NCBI GenBank assembly: GCA_016788705.1
Contig: JAEUSQ010000063.1
Location: 1-64,000 of the forward strand
Direction: 5' to 3'
From: Bacteroidetes Order II. bacterium
GTDB taxonomy: Bacteria; Bacteroidota; Rhodothermia; Rhodothermales; UBA2364
Length of the DNA stretch: 64,000 bases
The first letter of the stretch is position 1. Each line of letters starts with the position of its first letter. Shown here one piece after another: positions 34,867 to 43,722 of this stretch. The notes below the pieces were generated by a model. The model saw only the letters and a list, made by a program, of their open reading frames with translations. It was not told the DNA's origin and did not search any database. A program made the position numbers and the translations under genes.

Positions 34867-35187
34867 ATGCAAAGAGACGTTTTTCAGGCGATCGCTGATC
34901 CAACAAGACGTGCTATTTTGGGTTTGGTTGCCTGCCAAGCAATGACGCCCAATACATTGGCGACCCATTTTGAGATGAGTCGTCAGGCGGTGTCTAAACA
35001 TATACACCTTCTTTCTGAGGCGGAATTGGTATATGCAAAGCCGAATGGGCGAGAAGTGTATTATCACTTAAATCCCATTAGGATGAAAGAAGTGGCCGAT
35101 TGGCTTGCACCTTTCCAGCAACTTTGGGAATCGCGCTTTATACAGTTAGACAACGTATTACAAACTTTAACAGAAGAGAAAAAATGA
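34867..35187 (+). CDS. ArsR-family winged-helix repressor
   Basis: This 106-residue protein has the ArsR fold: MQRDVFQAIADPTRRAILGL, then the recognition helix around SRQAVSKHIHLL, a beta-hairpin wing, and the effector-side helices with LNPIRMKEVADWLAPF. No cysteine or histidine metal-site set is obvious, so it is more like the repressors paired with SRPBCC proteins than metal sensors. A nested palindrome lies directly upstream. The gene overlaps the next start by four bases. ATG 34867 is preferred to the GTG one codon upstream. Confidence 0.9.
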   Translation: MQRDVFQAIADPTRRAILGLVACQAMTPNTLATHFEMSRQAVSKHIHLLSEAELVYAKPNGREVYYHLNPIRMKEVADWLAPFQQLWESRFIQLDNVLQTLTEEKK

Positions 35188-35690
35188 ATCAATCTGCTAC
35201 AGGAACCCTTTTTATGATAGATATACAAAAGGGTTCCTTGGAAATTAGTCGCATATTTGCTGCAAACCGTACATTGGTCTGGCGTGCTTGGACGGAAGCC
35301 GATTTATTGGATCAATGGTGGGCCCCGAAGCCTTGGAGGTGTGAAACAAAGCATATGGACTTTAGGGAAGGAGGCCGCTGGATCTATGCAATGGTGGGGC
35401 CAAATGGTGAGCGGCATGGCGCTGTTCAGCGCTATTCCGAGATTTTGAAAGAAGTCTTCTTTAGAGGCGAAGATGCTTTTGCAGACGAAGAGGGCAACAT
35501 CAATGGGCTACTTCCGGTAGCCACTTGGGAAAATGTCTTTACCGATGTAGTGGAAGGAACCTTGGTAAAAACCTTTGTGCAATATCCTAATCCGGAAGCA
35601 TTACAAGAAGTACTGAATATGGGCATGGAAGAAGGTTTGAAAATGGCACATGGAAATTTAGACGAGGTGCTCGGCGATCTGGTCGCATGA
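35184..35690 (+). CDS. SRPBCC/AHSA1-domain protein
   Basis: This 168-residue protein has the AHSA1 (activator of Hsp90 homologue) START-like fold: LEISRIFAANRTLVWRAWTE, WWAPKPWRCE, EGGRWIYAMVGPNG and a C-terminal helix. Such domains bind hydrophobic ligands. ATG overlaps the stop of the ArsR gene (ATGA), so the two are translationally coupled and the protein is probably controlled by that regulator. Ligand and role cannot be told. Confidence 0.88.
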   Translation: MNQSATGTLFMIDIQKGSLEISRIFAANRTLVWRAWTEADLLDQWWAPKPWRCETKHMDFREGGRWIYAMVGPNGERHGAVQRYSEILKEVFFRGEDAFADEEGNINGLLPVATWENVFTDVVEGTLVKTFVQYPNPEALQEVLNMGMEEGLKMAHGNLDEVLGDLVA

Positions 35691-35694
35691 CATT

Positions 35695-35730
35695 AAAAAA
35701 GGGCTGCCTCGTCTCTATGGAAGCAGCCCT
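35695..35730. terminator. Terminator, mainly for the minus-strand lipoprotein pair
   Basis: AGGGCTGC (35700-35707) pairs with GCAGCCCT (35723-35730). On the minus strand it is followed by six T. It ends the minus-strand lipoprotein transcript and may also act, less strongly, on the plus-strand SRPBCC gene. Confidence 0.7.
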
Positions 35731-35752
35731 ATCTTGTATTTAATTGTTTGTT

Positions 35753-36652
35753 TTAGAACAGGCCGGGTGGCAAAGGTTCGTTTACCTTGGCATCCAACAA
35801 CTTGAGGCCCTGCTCTACACGGTTTGCCGAAGTTTTTGCCAGTTGTTTCTCATTCCGTTCGATCATTTTTTTGGCTTGTTCTTGTTGCTCTTTGGTGGGC
35901 AATTGAGCGATCATTTGCTTATTGGCTTCTAATTCTTTGGTAATCTGGGCTTTATCAGCGTCAGAAAGTCCAATACCTTCGCCTTCCATTAATAAAACGG
36001 TTTCAAACGGAATCATCAAGCCTTTGATATCGCGGTAATCTCTCCAGATGGAAGTGACCGTAGCGGTCTTATCTTTATTTTTAATTTTCTCGGTGATATT
36101 GGAACGAATCTGCCGGATGAAGCCGTGTTTTTGGTCCACAAATACCCGCACCATCTCAATTTTAGCCGTTTTGGGCATCCCAGCAAAAGCCATACTGCCC
36201 ATTGTTCCGACGCTGGACTGCGTCATGGCGAGTACATAGGTGTCTGCACCATCCACCTTTTCTGGCTTGTCGAGCGTGGTATTTTTTGCAATACGTGTTA
36301 GTGCGCTATCAGCCAAAGCAGCACATGCGGCCCGATCCCACATTTCATAGATATTCTGGTCACCCACAGGGGTTTCTTTTCCATCTTGTTTCCGTGCAAC
36401 GCGGGTTTCTACACGGGCTTTGGCACTTCCAGCCACCAAGACTTTTTGGTTATAGATAGTGGCATCGTCCTCCAGCACCAAGGCGTAGTGATTAAACTTG
36501 CCCAAGTCCTCGGCACAGCGCCCCCGTACCTGTTTCAGGACATCCGTTACGCTTACTTCTTTTACGTTCGTCCCACCGTTTCCAGAGGAACTGGGATTAC
36601 AGCCTGTCCACAACAGCAGCATACTTAGTATGGCAAAAAAAGATAACTTCAT
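35753..36652 (-). CDS. Lipoprotein of unknown function, paralog of the next gene
   Basis: This 299-residue lipoprotein has a signal MKLSFFAILSMLLLWTGC with the lipobox cysteine at about residue 18. A long region follows, then a charged coiled-coil-like segment (ANKQMIAQLPTKEQQEQAKK) and a C-terminal PLPPGLF. It shares layout with the upstream gene: N-terminal lipobox, a beta-rich middle, a Gln/Glu-rich helix and a final motif near GxP..LF. It may be an outer-membrane or periplasm-facing lipoprotein. No family is recognised. Confidence 0.78.
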   Translation of the reverse strand: MKLSFFAILSMLLLWTGCNPSSSGNGGTNVKEVSVTDVLKQVRGRCAEDLGKFNHYALVLEDDATIYNQKVLVAGSAKARVETRVARKQDGKETPVGDQNIYEMWDRAACAALADSALTRIAKNTTLDKPEKVDGADTYVLAMTQSSVGTMGSMAFAGMPKTAKIEMVRVFVDQKHGFIRQIRSNITEKIKNKDKTATVTSIWRDYRDIKGLMIPFETVLLMEGEGIGLSDADKAQITKELEANKQMIAQLPTKEQQEQAKKMIERNEKQLAKTSANRVEQGLKLLDAKVNEPLPPGLF

Positions 36653-36681
36653 GATTAACATTTATTGTAGGATGATAAAAA

Positions 36682-37692
36682 TCAGTTAGATAAGCCTTGC
36701 ATATTCGGCGGTTTTGGTGGAGGAACAGGCGCGTTAGGATTAAACAATGCTTCTGGCACTCCTTTATTTACTTGAATGTTTTTCAGATAAACCTGTTCTG
36801 TCATTTTGCCTTGTTGCAGGGCACGCATTTGGTCTTCTGTGCGAACAATATCGGTCTGTAAGGCTTCTATTGCTTGTGTTTTGTCTTGTTCAGAGAGTTG
36901 GATTTCTCCCGACTCTACTTGCCGGAGTTGTTGGCGCATTTCGGCAAGCATCTGCTCTACCTGTTTGCGGTCTTCAGTAGAGAGGAGAACCCCTTCTCCG
37001 GTGATCACGGTTTCGCGTCGTTGCCAAAAATGCACCCCCCCAAAGCGAACAGGTTCTTTCCATGTTACCATGACCGTTATGGGTTTTCCTTTGGCTTCGG
37101 ATTGTCCTTCAAAGCGACGAATTAACCAGTTGTTTGGGTCCACAAACATAATCAATGGACCGTTTCCAGTGGTTTGGGTATCATAGAACAACGAACGACC
37201 TTCCTCGGTGGTGAATAACTGCTTTCTGTCCACACTCAGTTTATAACACAAGACTCCATCCACAAACCCAGTTCCTTGTGCGGTAAAAAATCCTGCAATC
37301 TTTTCGGGTTTTTTTAGGTTGGCAAACCCCCCACGATTCCAGATTTCAAATTGATTGCCTCGCCAGGTTAACCGTTGGCGTCCGGGTGTGACACGGTTGG
37401 TGGTAAGGGCGTGCAAGACTGAATCTGCTCCTTGTTTTTCTTTGCGTACATAGACACTTAGGTCTTCATCTGTAGCATAAGAAAAATTTTTGATAGGCAA
37501 TAGTTCTTTGTGCTGGTATGCTTGCATGTTCCGCAGTAGTTCTATGGGCTGAAGCGGCGGCAAAGAAGTGGCTTGGGCGCTACTGAGTATGGGTTTGGTA
37601 TTTTCTGGTGTCTCGGTGGGTTGGGTACAAGCCGAGAAGGCGAAGTAACCCAAGAGCAAAATTCGAGGCAACAATCCAAACGAAGCGTTCAT
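36682..37692 (-). CDS. Lipoprotein of unknown function, paralog of the downstream gene
   Basis: This 336-residue lipoprotein has a signal (MNASFGLLPRILLLGYFAF) with lipobox SAC. A beta-rich region (about 55-230) includes IWNRGGFANLKKP and PLIMFVDPNNWLIRRFEG, which recalls LolA/LolB-like outer-membrane lipid-sorting folds. A Glu/Gln-rich coiled coil (STEDRKQVEQMLAEMRQQ) follows, then a tail NKGVPEALFNPNAP. It lies 30 bases upstream of the smaller paralog and should share its transcript. ATG 37692 gives the lipoprotein signal; upstream residues would be an odd extension. Confidence 0.78.
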   Translation of the reverse strand: MNASFGLLPRILLLGYFAFSACTQPTETPENTKPILSSAQATSLPPLQPIELLRNMQAYQHKELLPIKNFSYATDEDLSVYVRKEKQGADSVLHALTTNRVTPGRQRLTWRGNQFEIWNRGGFANLKKPEKIAGFFTAQGTGFVDGVLCYKLSVDRKQLFTTEEGRSLFYDTQTTGNGPLIMFVDPNNWLIRRFEGQSEAKGKPITVMVTWKEPVRFGGVHFWQRRETVITGEGVLLSTEDRKQVEQMLAEMRQQLRQVESGEIQLSEQDKTQAIEALQTDIVRTEDQMRALQQGKMTEQVYLKNIQVNKGVPEALFNPNAPVPPPKPPNMQGLSN

Positions 37693-37886
37693 AACGGTTT
37701 TTCGATTTACGGTTAGCAGATCAATATAGGCCATTCTTCACATCGTTAAAAACTAAAAAACCGGATAGAAATCATTTCGATTGCTTTTTGAATTTTATTG
37801 GGCATGAACCTTGTTTTGCGGTATAAAAAACGGATGCCACAATTAGGGTTTCCTATATGATATCCGCGAAGGGGGACAGATGCCGT

Positions 37887-38819
37887 TTACATGAGCATTC
37901 GGCGTTTGTTCAGATAGTGCAGCATGGCTTTGTCGTAGGCGGTGGCCGTATCCAATTCCACAAAATCTATATTAAATTCTCTGCAACGTCGGCGGAATGA
38001 TTCCGAAAAGGCCGATACGGCCTCGGTATAGGCGTCTCGGATTTGGGCTGGCTGCAGGGTAAGGGTTTCGCCCGTTTCCATATCGCGGAAGACCATCGGC
38101 AAGTCGGGGAAGCGGAAGTGCCGCTCGGTTCCGGATTCCAAGATATGGAACACCAAAACCTCGTGTTTACGGTGGCGTAGGTGTTTTAGGGCACGAAGTA
38201 GTTCTTCGTGTTCACCCACATTCTCAAACAAATCGGTCATCACCACAACCAAAGCACGTCTTGTAATGCGTTCAGCCACCTCGTGAAGCGCCGCTGCTGC
38301 CCCGGTTTTTCGGGCATCGGGTTTTTGTACAAATTGTTCTAATTGCGACAACAACCCGCGCACATGTTGACTGGTCGCCTTTGGAGGAATATAGGTATGG
38401 ACCCTTTCATCAAACCCAATCAAACCCGTCGCATCTCGTTGCAGGGTCATCAAATAGTGAAAAGCCGCAGCCAGATACGAGGCATATTCCAGTTTCGTAA
38501 CGCCATTCTGGTGTTTGTATTGCATCGAGGAAGAGGTATCTAAGACGACATATTGCCGCAGGTTGGTTTCTTCCTCGTATTGTTTGACGTGATAGCGACC
38601 CGTTTTGGCGAAAACTTTCCAGTCTATGTGGCGTAATTCGTCGCCGGGGTTATATGGGCGGTGCTCGGCAAACTCCACCGAGAAGCCATGATAGGGGCTT
38701 TTGTGCAAGCCCGTGATAAAGCCCTCGACAATCATGCGGGCACGAAGCTCCATGTTTTTGAGTTGCGAGATGGTCGCTGGCTCTAAAAAGCGGCGTGAAC
38801 TTGCAGGTGTTTCGATCAC
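37887..38819 (-). CDS. DUF58 domain protein
   Basis: This 310-residue cytosolic DUF58 protein is also related to von Willebrand factor A domains. It has LRARMIVEGFITGLHKSPYH, the signature HRPYNPGDELRHIDWKVFAKTGRY and VVLDTSSSM (a MIDAS-like DxSxS), and a DLFENVG motif further on. DUF58 proteins usually act with MoxR ATPases in membrane-protein maturation; no moxR is adjacent here, but one lies at 2701. The start is a GTG; internal ATG codons would remove conserved residues. Confidence 0.88.
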   Translation of the reverse strand: MIETPASSRRFLEPATISQLKNMELRARMIVEGFITGLHKSPYHGFSVEFAEHRPYNPGDELRHIDWKVFAKTGRYHVKQYEEETNLRQYVVLDTSSSMQYKHQNGVTKLEYASYLAAAFHYLMTLQRDATGLIGFDERVHTYIPPKATSQHVRGLLSQLEQFVQKPDARKTGAAAALHEVAERITRRALVVVMTDLFENVGEHEELLRALKHLRHRKHEVLVFHILESGTERHFRFPDLPMVFRDMETGETLTLQPAQIRDAYTEAVSAFSESFRRRCREFNIDFVELDTATAYDKAMLHYLNKRRMLM

Positions 38820-38980
38820 AGGGTTGGGGTTTTAGACGGCTTGGCGCGGTTACTGAACGCCATGAATAGGGCTTCGTTCCGTAGAATGCAAGAATTGTGC
38901 CTGCTGTAGTGCTTGTTTGCGGGTCGGAAAAGGTTGTACTTTAAGCCATATGCTGTTTCTGCAACCCTATTCAATCCGAA

Positions 38981-39670
38981 ATGACTCTCGATATACCACC
39001 TTTTACAGGATTTAGCCCCGTTGCCTTTCAATTTTTGCACGACCTCTCGGAGAACAACAACCGCGAATGGTTTGCGATCCATAAGCCAATATATGAGGCC
39101 GAATTGTTGGCGCCAATGCGTTCTTTGTTGAACGATGCCGGGCAGCAATGCCAAATGGAGGGGATCCCATTATTAGGCGATCCTAAAAAAGGACTCTTCC
39201 GAATTTATCGTGATACCCGTTTTTCTTCCGACAAATCGCCTTATAAAAACCACCTGGGCGCGGTTTTATCGCGGGATGGCGGCACAAAAGGCATCGGAGA
39301 TTTATACATCCACATCCAGCCGGGCGAAATGTTCATTGGCGGTGGTTATTGGCATCCTGAACCGGATCTCCTGAAGAAATTTCGGGAGCGTATTTCGGAT
39401 GATCCTCATGGATTTGTACACATGGCGCAAGCCTTAGAAGGTGCCAAGATGCCGCTTATGACAGACGGCGCCTTGAAGCGTTTGCCCAAAGGGTATGAAC
39501 AGGAAAGTGAGAGTCCTGCTGCCGATTTTCTGAAGTGGAAGTCCTTCTTCTGCATGAAAAAACTTCCCAACGAAGTGGCGCAGACCTCTCACTTTGTGCA
39601 TGAAGTCACCGGCGCCGCCCGTGCCATGTTACCTCTCTTGCGGTACGGCTGGGAAATAATGGGTGGTTAA
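38981..39670 (+). CDS. DUF2461 family protein
   Basis: This 229-residue protein has the DUF2461 signature: FLHDLSENNNREWFAIHK, then LFRIYRDTRFSSDKSPYKNHLGAV and YIHIQPGEMFIGGGYWHPEP. FDK-like helices run to the C-terminus. The family is widespread in Bacteroidota and of unknown function. It converges on the thioredoxin gene with a four-base gap, so no terminator fits between them. It shares the 161-base spacer with the divergent DUF58 gene. Confidence 0.88.
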   Translation: MTLDIPPFTGFSPVAFQFLHDLSENNNREWFAIHKPIYEAELLAPMRSLLNDAGQQCQMEGIPLLGDPKKGLFRIYRDTRFSSDKSPYKNHLGAVLSRDGGTKGIGDLYIHIQPGEMFIGGGYWHPEPDLLKKFRERISDDPHGFVHMAQALEGAKMPLMTDGALKRLPKGYEQESESPAADFLKWKSFFCMKKLPNEVAQTSHFVHEVTGAARAMLPLLRYGWEIMGG

Positions 39671-39674
39671 GCGG

Positions 39675-40511
39675 TTATGCATAGAGCCACATATCAAACG
39701 AACGTCGGTATTGCTTGGCAACCGGATGTGCAAAACCAAGATACGAGAAAAAAGCAACACCCAGCGTTTTGGCCGCATCGTTGAAATACGTCCGATCTTT
39801 TTGGAGTAACTCAATAAGGCCCGCTGCGACCGTTGCAAAATCTTGTTGCCGCATGGCCACCAAAACCGCTTCTAATATAGACTTCCCTGGCCCTTCCGGA
39901 AGGGTATCTGGCGGGGTGGTGAGCCAAGTAAGCAAACTGGTCAGGCCGGAAATACGCGACCACTCCGACGAGAGTTTGGCGTTTTGGTGTGGGACCAATA
40001 ATTCTGAAGCGCGATCGGGATTGCTAAAGAGCAAAACCTCGGCCAGCGATAGGGCATATTCCAATTGTTGCGGCTTTTCGGCGAGGAGTTCCTCTAAAAG
40101 GGCTACCCCTGCGCCCGTTTCTCCCTCGGCAAGGTGGCGCTTGGCTTCTTCAAATAGTTTTTTTTCCTGAGACGGAATGTTTTCGGAAAGCCACTTCCGG
40201 AGTGCATGCTCCGGTAACGCACCCGTGAATTCAGCCACCACATTTCCACCAGCAAATAACTTTACCGCCGGAATTCCGCGAATCTGATAACGCGCCGAGA
40301 TGTCCGGATTTTCGTCGGTATTCAGTTTCACCAAAGACCACACCTCCGATTGTTCGGCGGCTAATTTTTCCAATATCGGGCCAATCATTCGGCATGGGCC
40401 ACACCACGGTGCCCAGAAATCTACTAATACGGGTTTTTCAAAGCTGGTCCGAATGACCGCTTCCTCGAACTGAGTTGCGGTAACATTAAGGACGGTTGGA
40501 TCATTTGTCAT
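39675..40511 (-). CDS. Thioredoxin-TPR protein (CnoX/YbbN-like)
   Basis: The 278-residue protein has an N-terminal thioredoxin domain (1-110) with VDFWAPWCGPCRMIGP and the cis-proline GIPAVKLF. A helical TPR-like domain follows (about 115-275) with RHLAEGETGAGVALLEELL. This is the CnoX/YbbN layout, in which the thioredoxin part protects substrates and delivers them to GroEL or DnaK. Unlike E. coli CnoX, which has SxxC, the redox motif here is a full CGPC, as in many other bacteria, so it can be an active oxidoreductase. Confidence 0.88.
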   Translation of the reverse strand: MTNDPTVLNVTATQFEEAVIRTSFEKPVLVDFWAPWCGPCRMIGPILEKLAAEQSEVWSLVKLNTDENPDISARYQIRGIPAVKLFAGGNVVAEFTGALPEHALRKWLSENIPSQEKKLFEEAKRHLAEGETGAGVALLEELLAEKPQQLEYALSLAEVLLFSNPDRASELLVPHQNAKLSSEWSRISGLTSLLTWLTTPPDTLPEGPGKSILEAVLVAMRQQDFATVAAGLIELLQKDRTYFNDAAKTLGVAFFSYLGFAHPVAKQYRRSFDMWLYA

Positions 40512-40711
40512 ATAGCATTATTTAAATGAAAGAGGGCATTGGTTTGTGTAATAATTTGTCGCCATCTTGTATATTATTGTGTTATTATATATTTTAATCT
40601 TTTAAGTATATAATTAGGCAGAAAAAAATTATTGTGCCATTCATCATACTATTTCGCTAAACTTCGTATCGTAGTGGCTTATTTTGTTTCACCATTACAT
40701 TATAATCAACC

Positions 40712-41881
40712 ATGCGATTTTACGTTTTGTTTGTGATTTTTCTAAGTATTGCGGCTTGCTCTGCGCCGAAAGAACGGCCAAATAAGGTGACTTCTGGGGG
40801 ATACAATCCTGCGACAGACTCCCTCCGCTTTACGGGCGAGGTACACCTCCGGAACATCAAACAGCTCACTTTTGGTGGCAACAATGCAGAAGCCTATTGG
40901 AGCTTCGATGATAAACAGTTGATTTTTCAGAGTGATTGGGGGCTGATTAACGGGCAAGGTTGTGATCAGATTTATCGGATGAATGCCGATGGCTCAAAAC
41001 TGCCGAATGGAAAAGCCTATGAAGAGATCTCTACAGGAAAAGGCCGTACCACATGTTCTTATTTCTTGCCGGATGGCCGGATGGTCTTTGGTTCTACTCA
41101 TGGCGCAGCCAAAGAATGCCCACCTCCAGCAATGTTTTCGCAAGGGCGATATGTATGGAGTATCTATGATTCCTATGATATTTATGTAACCGATAAAGAG
41201 GGCAAAAATCCCAAAGTGCTGATTGGCGGTTCCGGTTACGATGCCGAAGCAACCGTTTCGCCAGATGGTAAGTGGATTATTTATACCTCTACCCGTAGTG
41301 GCGATCTTGAATTGTGGCGCTATAACCTACAAACCGGCGAGCATAAGCAACTTACTACCGAACTTGGTTACGACGGCGGCGCCTTTTTTTCTCGTGACTC
41401 CAAACATATCGTATGGCGTGCCAGTCGGCCTAAAGTTGGAGAAGAAGCGGAAACGTATAAAGCGCTTCTTAAACAAAACCAAGTGGAACCGAAAGCTTTA
41501 GACCTTTATGTGGCTGATATTGAGGGCAAGAATGTGCGACGTGTCACCCAGTTGCCCGGGGCCAATTGGGCACCCTTCTTTACGCCGGATGGTAAGCGCG
41601 TACTGTTTGCCTCCAACCACCACAGTATGAACCGCCCCGGACGCGAGGCCGGACGCGAATTTGCGATCTTTATGGTAAATGTAGATGGTACGGGTTTGCA
41701 ACAGGTAACCAAATCGGGCACATTTGAGGCTTTTCCGATGTTTTCGTTTAGCGGAAAAAAAATTGTTTTTGCCTCCAATCGTAATGTTGGCCGTACACCA
41801 ACCCGCGACACGAATGTGTTTGTGGCCGACTGGGTGGACAATCCCGAACCAGTTGATGTGAATTTCAAAAGTTGGAGATAA
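40712..41881 (+). CDS. PD40 (TolB-like) propeller lipoprotein
   Basis: This 389-residue lipoprotein has a signal MRFYVLFVIFLSIAAC with lipobox IAAC. The mature part is a beta-propeller with repeated PD40-type motifs: SFDDKQLIFQSDWG, SPDGKWIIYTSTRSG, SRDSKHIVWRAS, TPDGKRVLFASNHH and SGKKIVFASNRN. It should be a surface or periplasmic protein binding a protein or carbohydrate partner. It is transcribed alone and ends before a terminator. Confidence 0.85.
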   Translation: MRFYVLFVIFLSIAACSAPKERPNKVTSGGYNPATDSLRFTGEVHLRNIKQLTFGGNNAEAYWSFDDKQLIFQSDWGLINGQGCDQIYRMNADGSKLPNGKAYEEISTGKGRTTCSYFLPDGRMVFGSTHGAAKECPPPAMFSQGRYVWSIYDSYDIYVTDKEGKNPKVLIGGSGYDAEATVSPDGKWIIYTSTRSGDLELWRYNLQTGEHKQLTTELGYDGGAFFSRDSKHIVWRASRPKVGEEAETYKALLKQNQVEPKALDLYVADIEGKNVRRVTQLPGANWAPFFTPDGKRVLFASNHHSMNRPGREAGREFAIFMVNVDGTGLQQVTKSGTFEAFPMFSFSGKKIVFASNRNVGRTPTRDTNVFVADWVDNPEPVDVNFKSWR

Positions 41882-41898
41882 GCGTTTGTTATCATGCG

Positions 41899-41936
41899 AA
41901 AACGGCCTCTACTTGTTAAGGGAGGCCGTTTGTTTT
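41899..41936 (+). terminator. Terminator after the PD40 lipoprotein gene
   Basis: AACGGCCTC (41901-41909) pairs perfectly with GAGGCCGTT (41922-41930), followed by TGTTTT, 20 bases after the stop of the PD40 gene. Confidence 0.85.
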
Positions 41937-41973
41937 GGATAGAACCTATATTTGGTGGCGTACAGCAGCACCT

Positions 41974-42720
41974 TTACCCACGTAATTTGGCCGTAGAGAA
42001 GCAATCAAGGTCTAAAGATTCTTTGGCGTGCCAGCACCAAAACGCCTGACATGGAAAGCGGTTCTCATATAGGGCACGGTTGATCATGACAGCATCTATC
42101 CGCTTGTCTAAGGAGCGTGCGATGGTCAGTTTGGCATAATCCGAAATACCTCCCGATATGACTAATTTCATTCTCCGGACCTCCGAAGCAAGTGCTTGGA
42201 AGACCGATGGGGCAAAAACCGCCTGTTGCTGTGCATTGCGCACCGTACAAACCACACGATAACATCGGGCTTGCTCCAATGCTTTTAGGTAGGATACAGC
42301 ATCGTAGGACTCGGAACCACAGACAACCTGGTTTTCGGTAACATTTACGTGTACGCCGATCCGGTGGGAGGGAAAGTAGCGGAACAGGGTTTGCATTTGT
42401 TCGGGCGAACGGGCCGTCACAATGACTTTGTGAACCTGAAGCGAGAGCAAGGCTTCAACCTCGTCGGGGGTGCGTACACCACCTGAAGCCATTACCGGAA
42501 TGTCTAATTCTCGGCAGATGGTCTCGATAAAGGCAAAATTATTTTTGTCACTATAGGCGGCGTCATAATCAAAAACCAGCAATGTACGGGCATTTTGTAA
42601 CCGCCATAATTTGGCCATTTTGACCGGATCGTCAAAGAACGTGCGGTTGGCCCCTACCTGGTATTCGGTACGGAACAGACACATCCCGTTTTGTAGGACT
42701 ATGGTGGGAATGATGAGCAC
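41974..42720 (-). CDS. HisA-like TIM-barrel protein lacking both catalytic aspartates
   Basis: This 248-residue protein has the HisA/HisF (beta/alpha)8 barrel layout. It opens LIIPTIVLQNG, has phosphate-binding SGGVRTPDEVEALL at about 79-92 and ISGGISDYAKL at 188-198. In HisA, D8 in IIPALDL and an Asp in SLDV near residue 127 are catalytic. Here position 8 is Val and the second is Asn (N126 in VHVNVTENQ). The fold and phosphate sites look kept but the isomerase should be inactive, so the role is unknown. The start is GTG at 42720. It follows proC by 13 bases and probably shares its transcript. Confidence 0.82.
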   Translation of the reverse strand: MLIIPTIVLQNGMCLFRTEYQVGANRTFFDDPVKMAKLWRLQNARTLLVFDYDAAYSDKNNFAFIETICRELDIPVMASGGVRTPDEVEALLSLQVHKVIVTARSPEQMQTLFRYFPSHRIGVHVNVTENQVVCGSESYDAVSYLKALEQARCYRVVCTVRNAQQQAVFAPSVFQALASEVRRMKLVISGGISDYAKLTIARSLDKRIDAVMINRALYENRFPCQAFWCWHAKESLDLDCFSTAKLRG

Positions 42721-42733
42721 GTTTTTAGGGAGA

Positions 42734-43555
42734 TTATTTTTTCTTGCTTAAGGCGTGGGCGCGTTCGGTGGCAGCACCGACGGCATTGATGAACATGGTT
42801 CGCAAGCCGTTCCGCTCCAAGTCCGCGATAGCAGCCATGGTCGTTCCACCAGGTGTGGTCACTTCGTCGCGTAGAATCGCCGGATGTTTTTCTGTTTCTA
42901 TCATCATCTTTGCTGCGCCATAAACGGTTTGTACGGCCAATTTTGAAGCCACGCTCCGGGGAATCCCTTGGTTTACCCCTCCATCCGTTAGTGCTTCGAT
43001 GACCATATAAATATACGCAGGACCACTTCCCGACAACCCGGTAACGGCATCCATCAGGTATTCCGGCACTTTCTCCACCAGTCCTACTGCTTTAAAAATC
43101 TCTGAGGCTACGTCCCAATGTTCCTTTTGGGCATAGGTTCCAGCGGCAATAGCGGTGGCAGCCGCATCCACCAACGCAGGCGTATTGGGCATTGCCCGCA
43201 CGACGGGTAAGGTCTGGGCCAATATTTCGCAGATAGAATTGGTGGTAATCCCTGCAAGAATCGAAACAATTTGTGTTTGTGGCGTCATAACCTGACGAAT
43301 GTCTTCCAGTACTTCAGCAATACTTTGTGGTTTCACCGAAAGTACCACAATATCGGCCACGCTTGCGGCCTCGGCATTGGCCGTAGTGGTATGAAGACCG
43401 GGGAACATACGCGCTAATTCTTCAAGGGCATAGGGGTTCCTTCGGGTAGCCCAGATTTGATCTGGCCGGACGTTCCCGCCTCTGATGAGGCCACCGATCA
43501 GGGCACGGGCAATGTTCCCTGCACCCAAAAAAGCAATGGTTTTATTGGTTAGCAA
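42734..43555 (-). CDS. proC: Pyrroline-5-carboxylate reductase ProC
   Basis: This 273-residue enzyme makes proline from pyrroline-5-carboxylate using NAD(P)H. It has a Rossmann loop IAFLGAGNIARALIGGLI, VLSVKPQSIAEVL, RAMPNTPALVDAAAT and the C-terminal signature VTGLSGSGPAYIYMVIEALTD. Length is normal. The start is TTG at 43555: the frame has a stop a few codons upstream and no ATG precedes the Rossmann strand. It leads a small minus-strand unit with the HisA-like gene. Confidence 0.93.
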   Translation of the reverse strand: MLTNKTIAFLGAGNIARALIGGLIRGGNVRPDQIWATRRNPYALEELARMFPGLHTTTANAEAASVADIVVLSVKPQSIAEVLEDIRQVMTPQTQIVSILAGITTNSICEILAQTLPVVRAMPNTPALVDAAATAIAAGTYAQKEHWDVASEIFKAVGLVEKVPEYLMDAVTGLSGSGPAYIYMVIEALTDGGVNQGIPRSVASKLAVQTVYGAAKMMIETEKHPAILRDEVTTPGGTTMAAIADLERNGLRTMFINAVGAATERAHALSKKK

Positions 43556-43722
43556 AGTAAAAAAGGTTTAATTTCTGAAAGGACTGGAGATTGCCATCCG
43601 AATTAAGATAAATAAAACGAATTCAGGTTGGTAAAATTACTACTTTTCAAAAAGTGAATCCGCATTCCGTTCCATGAAGTACGATAAAAATAAACGAATT
43701 ATTTGCTAATCATCCTCAATCT

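Noticed and set aside
37801-37886. Possible terminator after the DUF58 gene
   Set aside because: CGGAT/ATCCG pairs are only five bases with a 30-base loop, so the T run nearby is not enough to call it.
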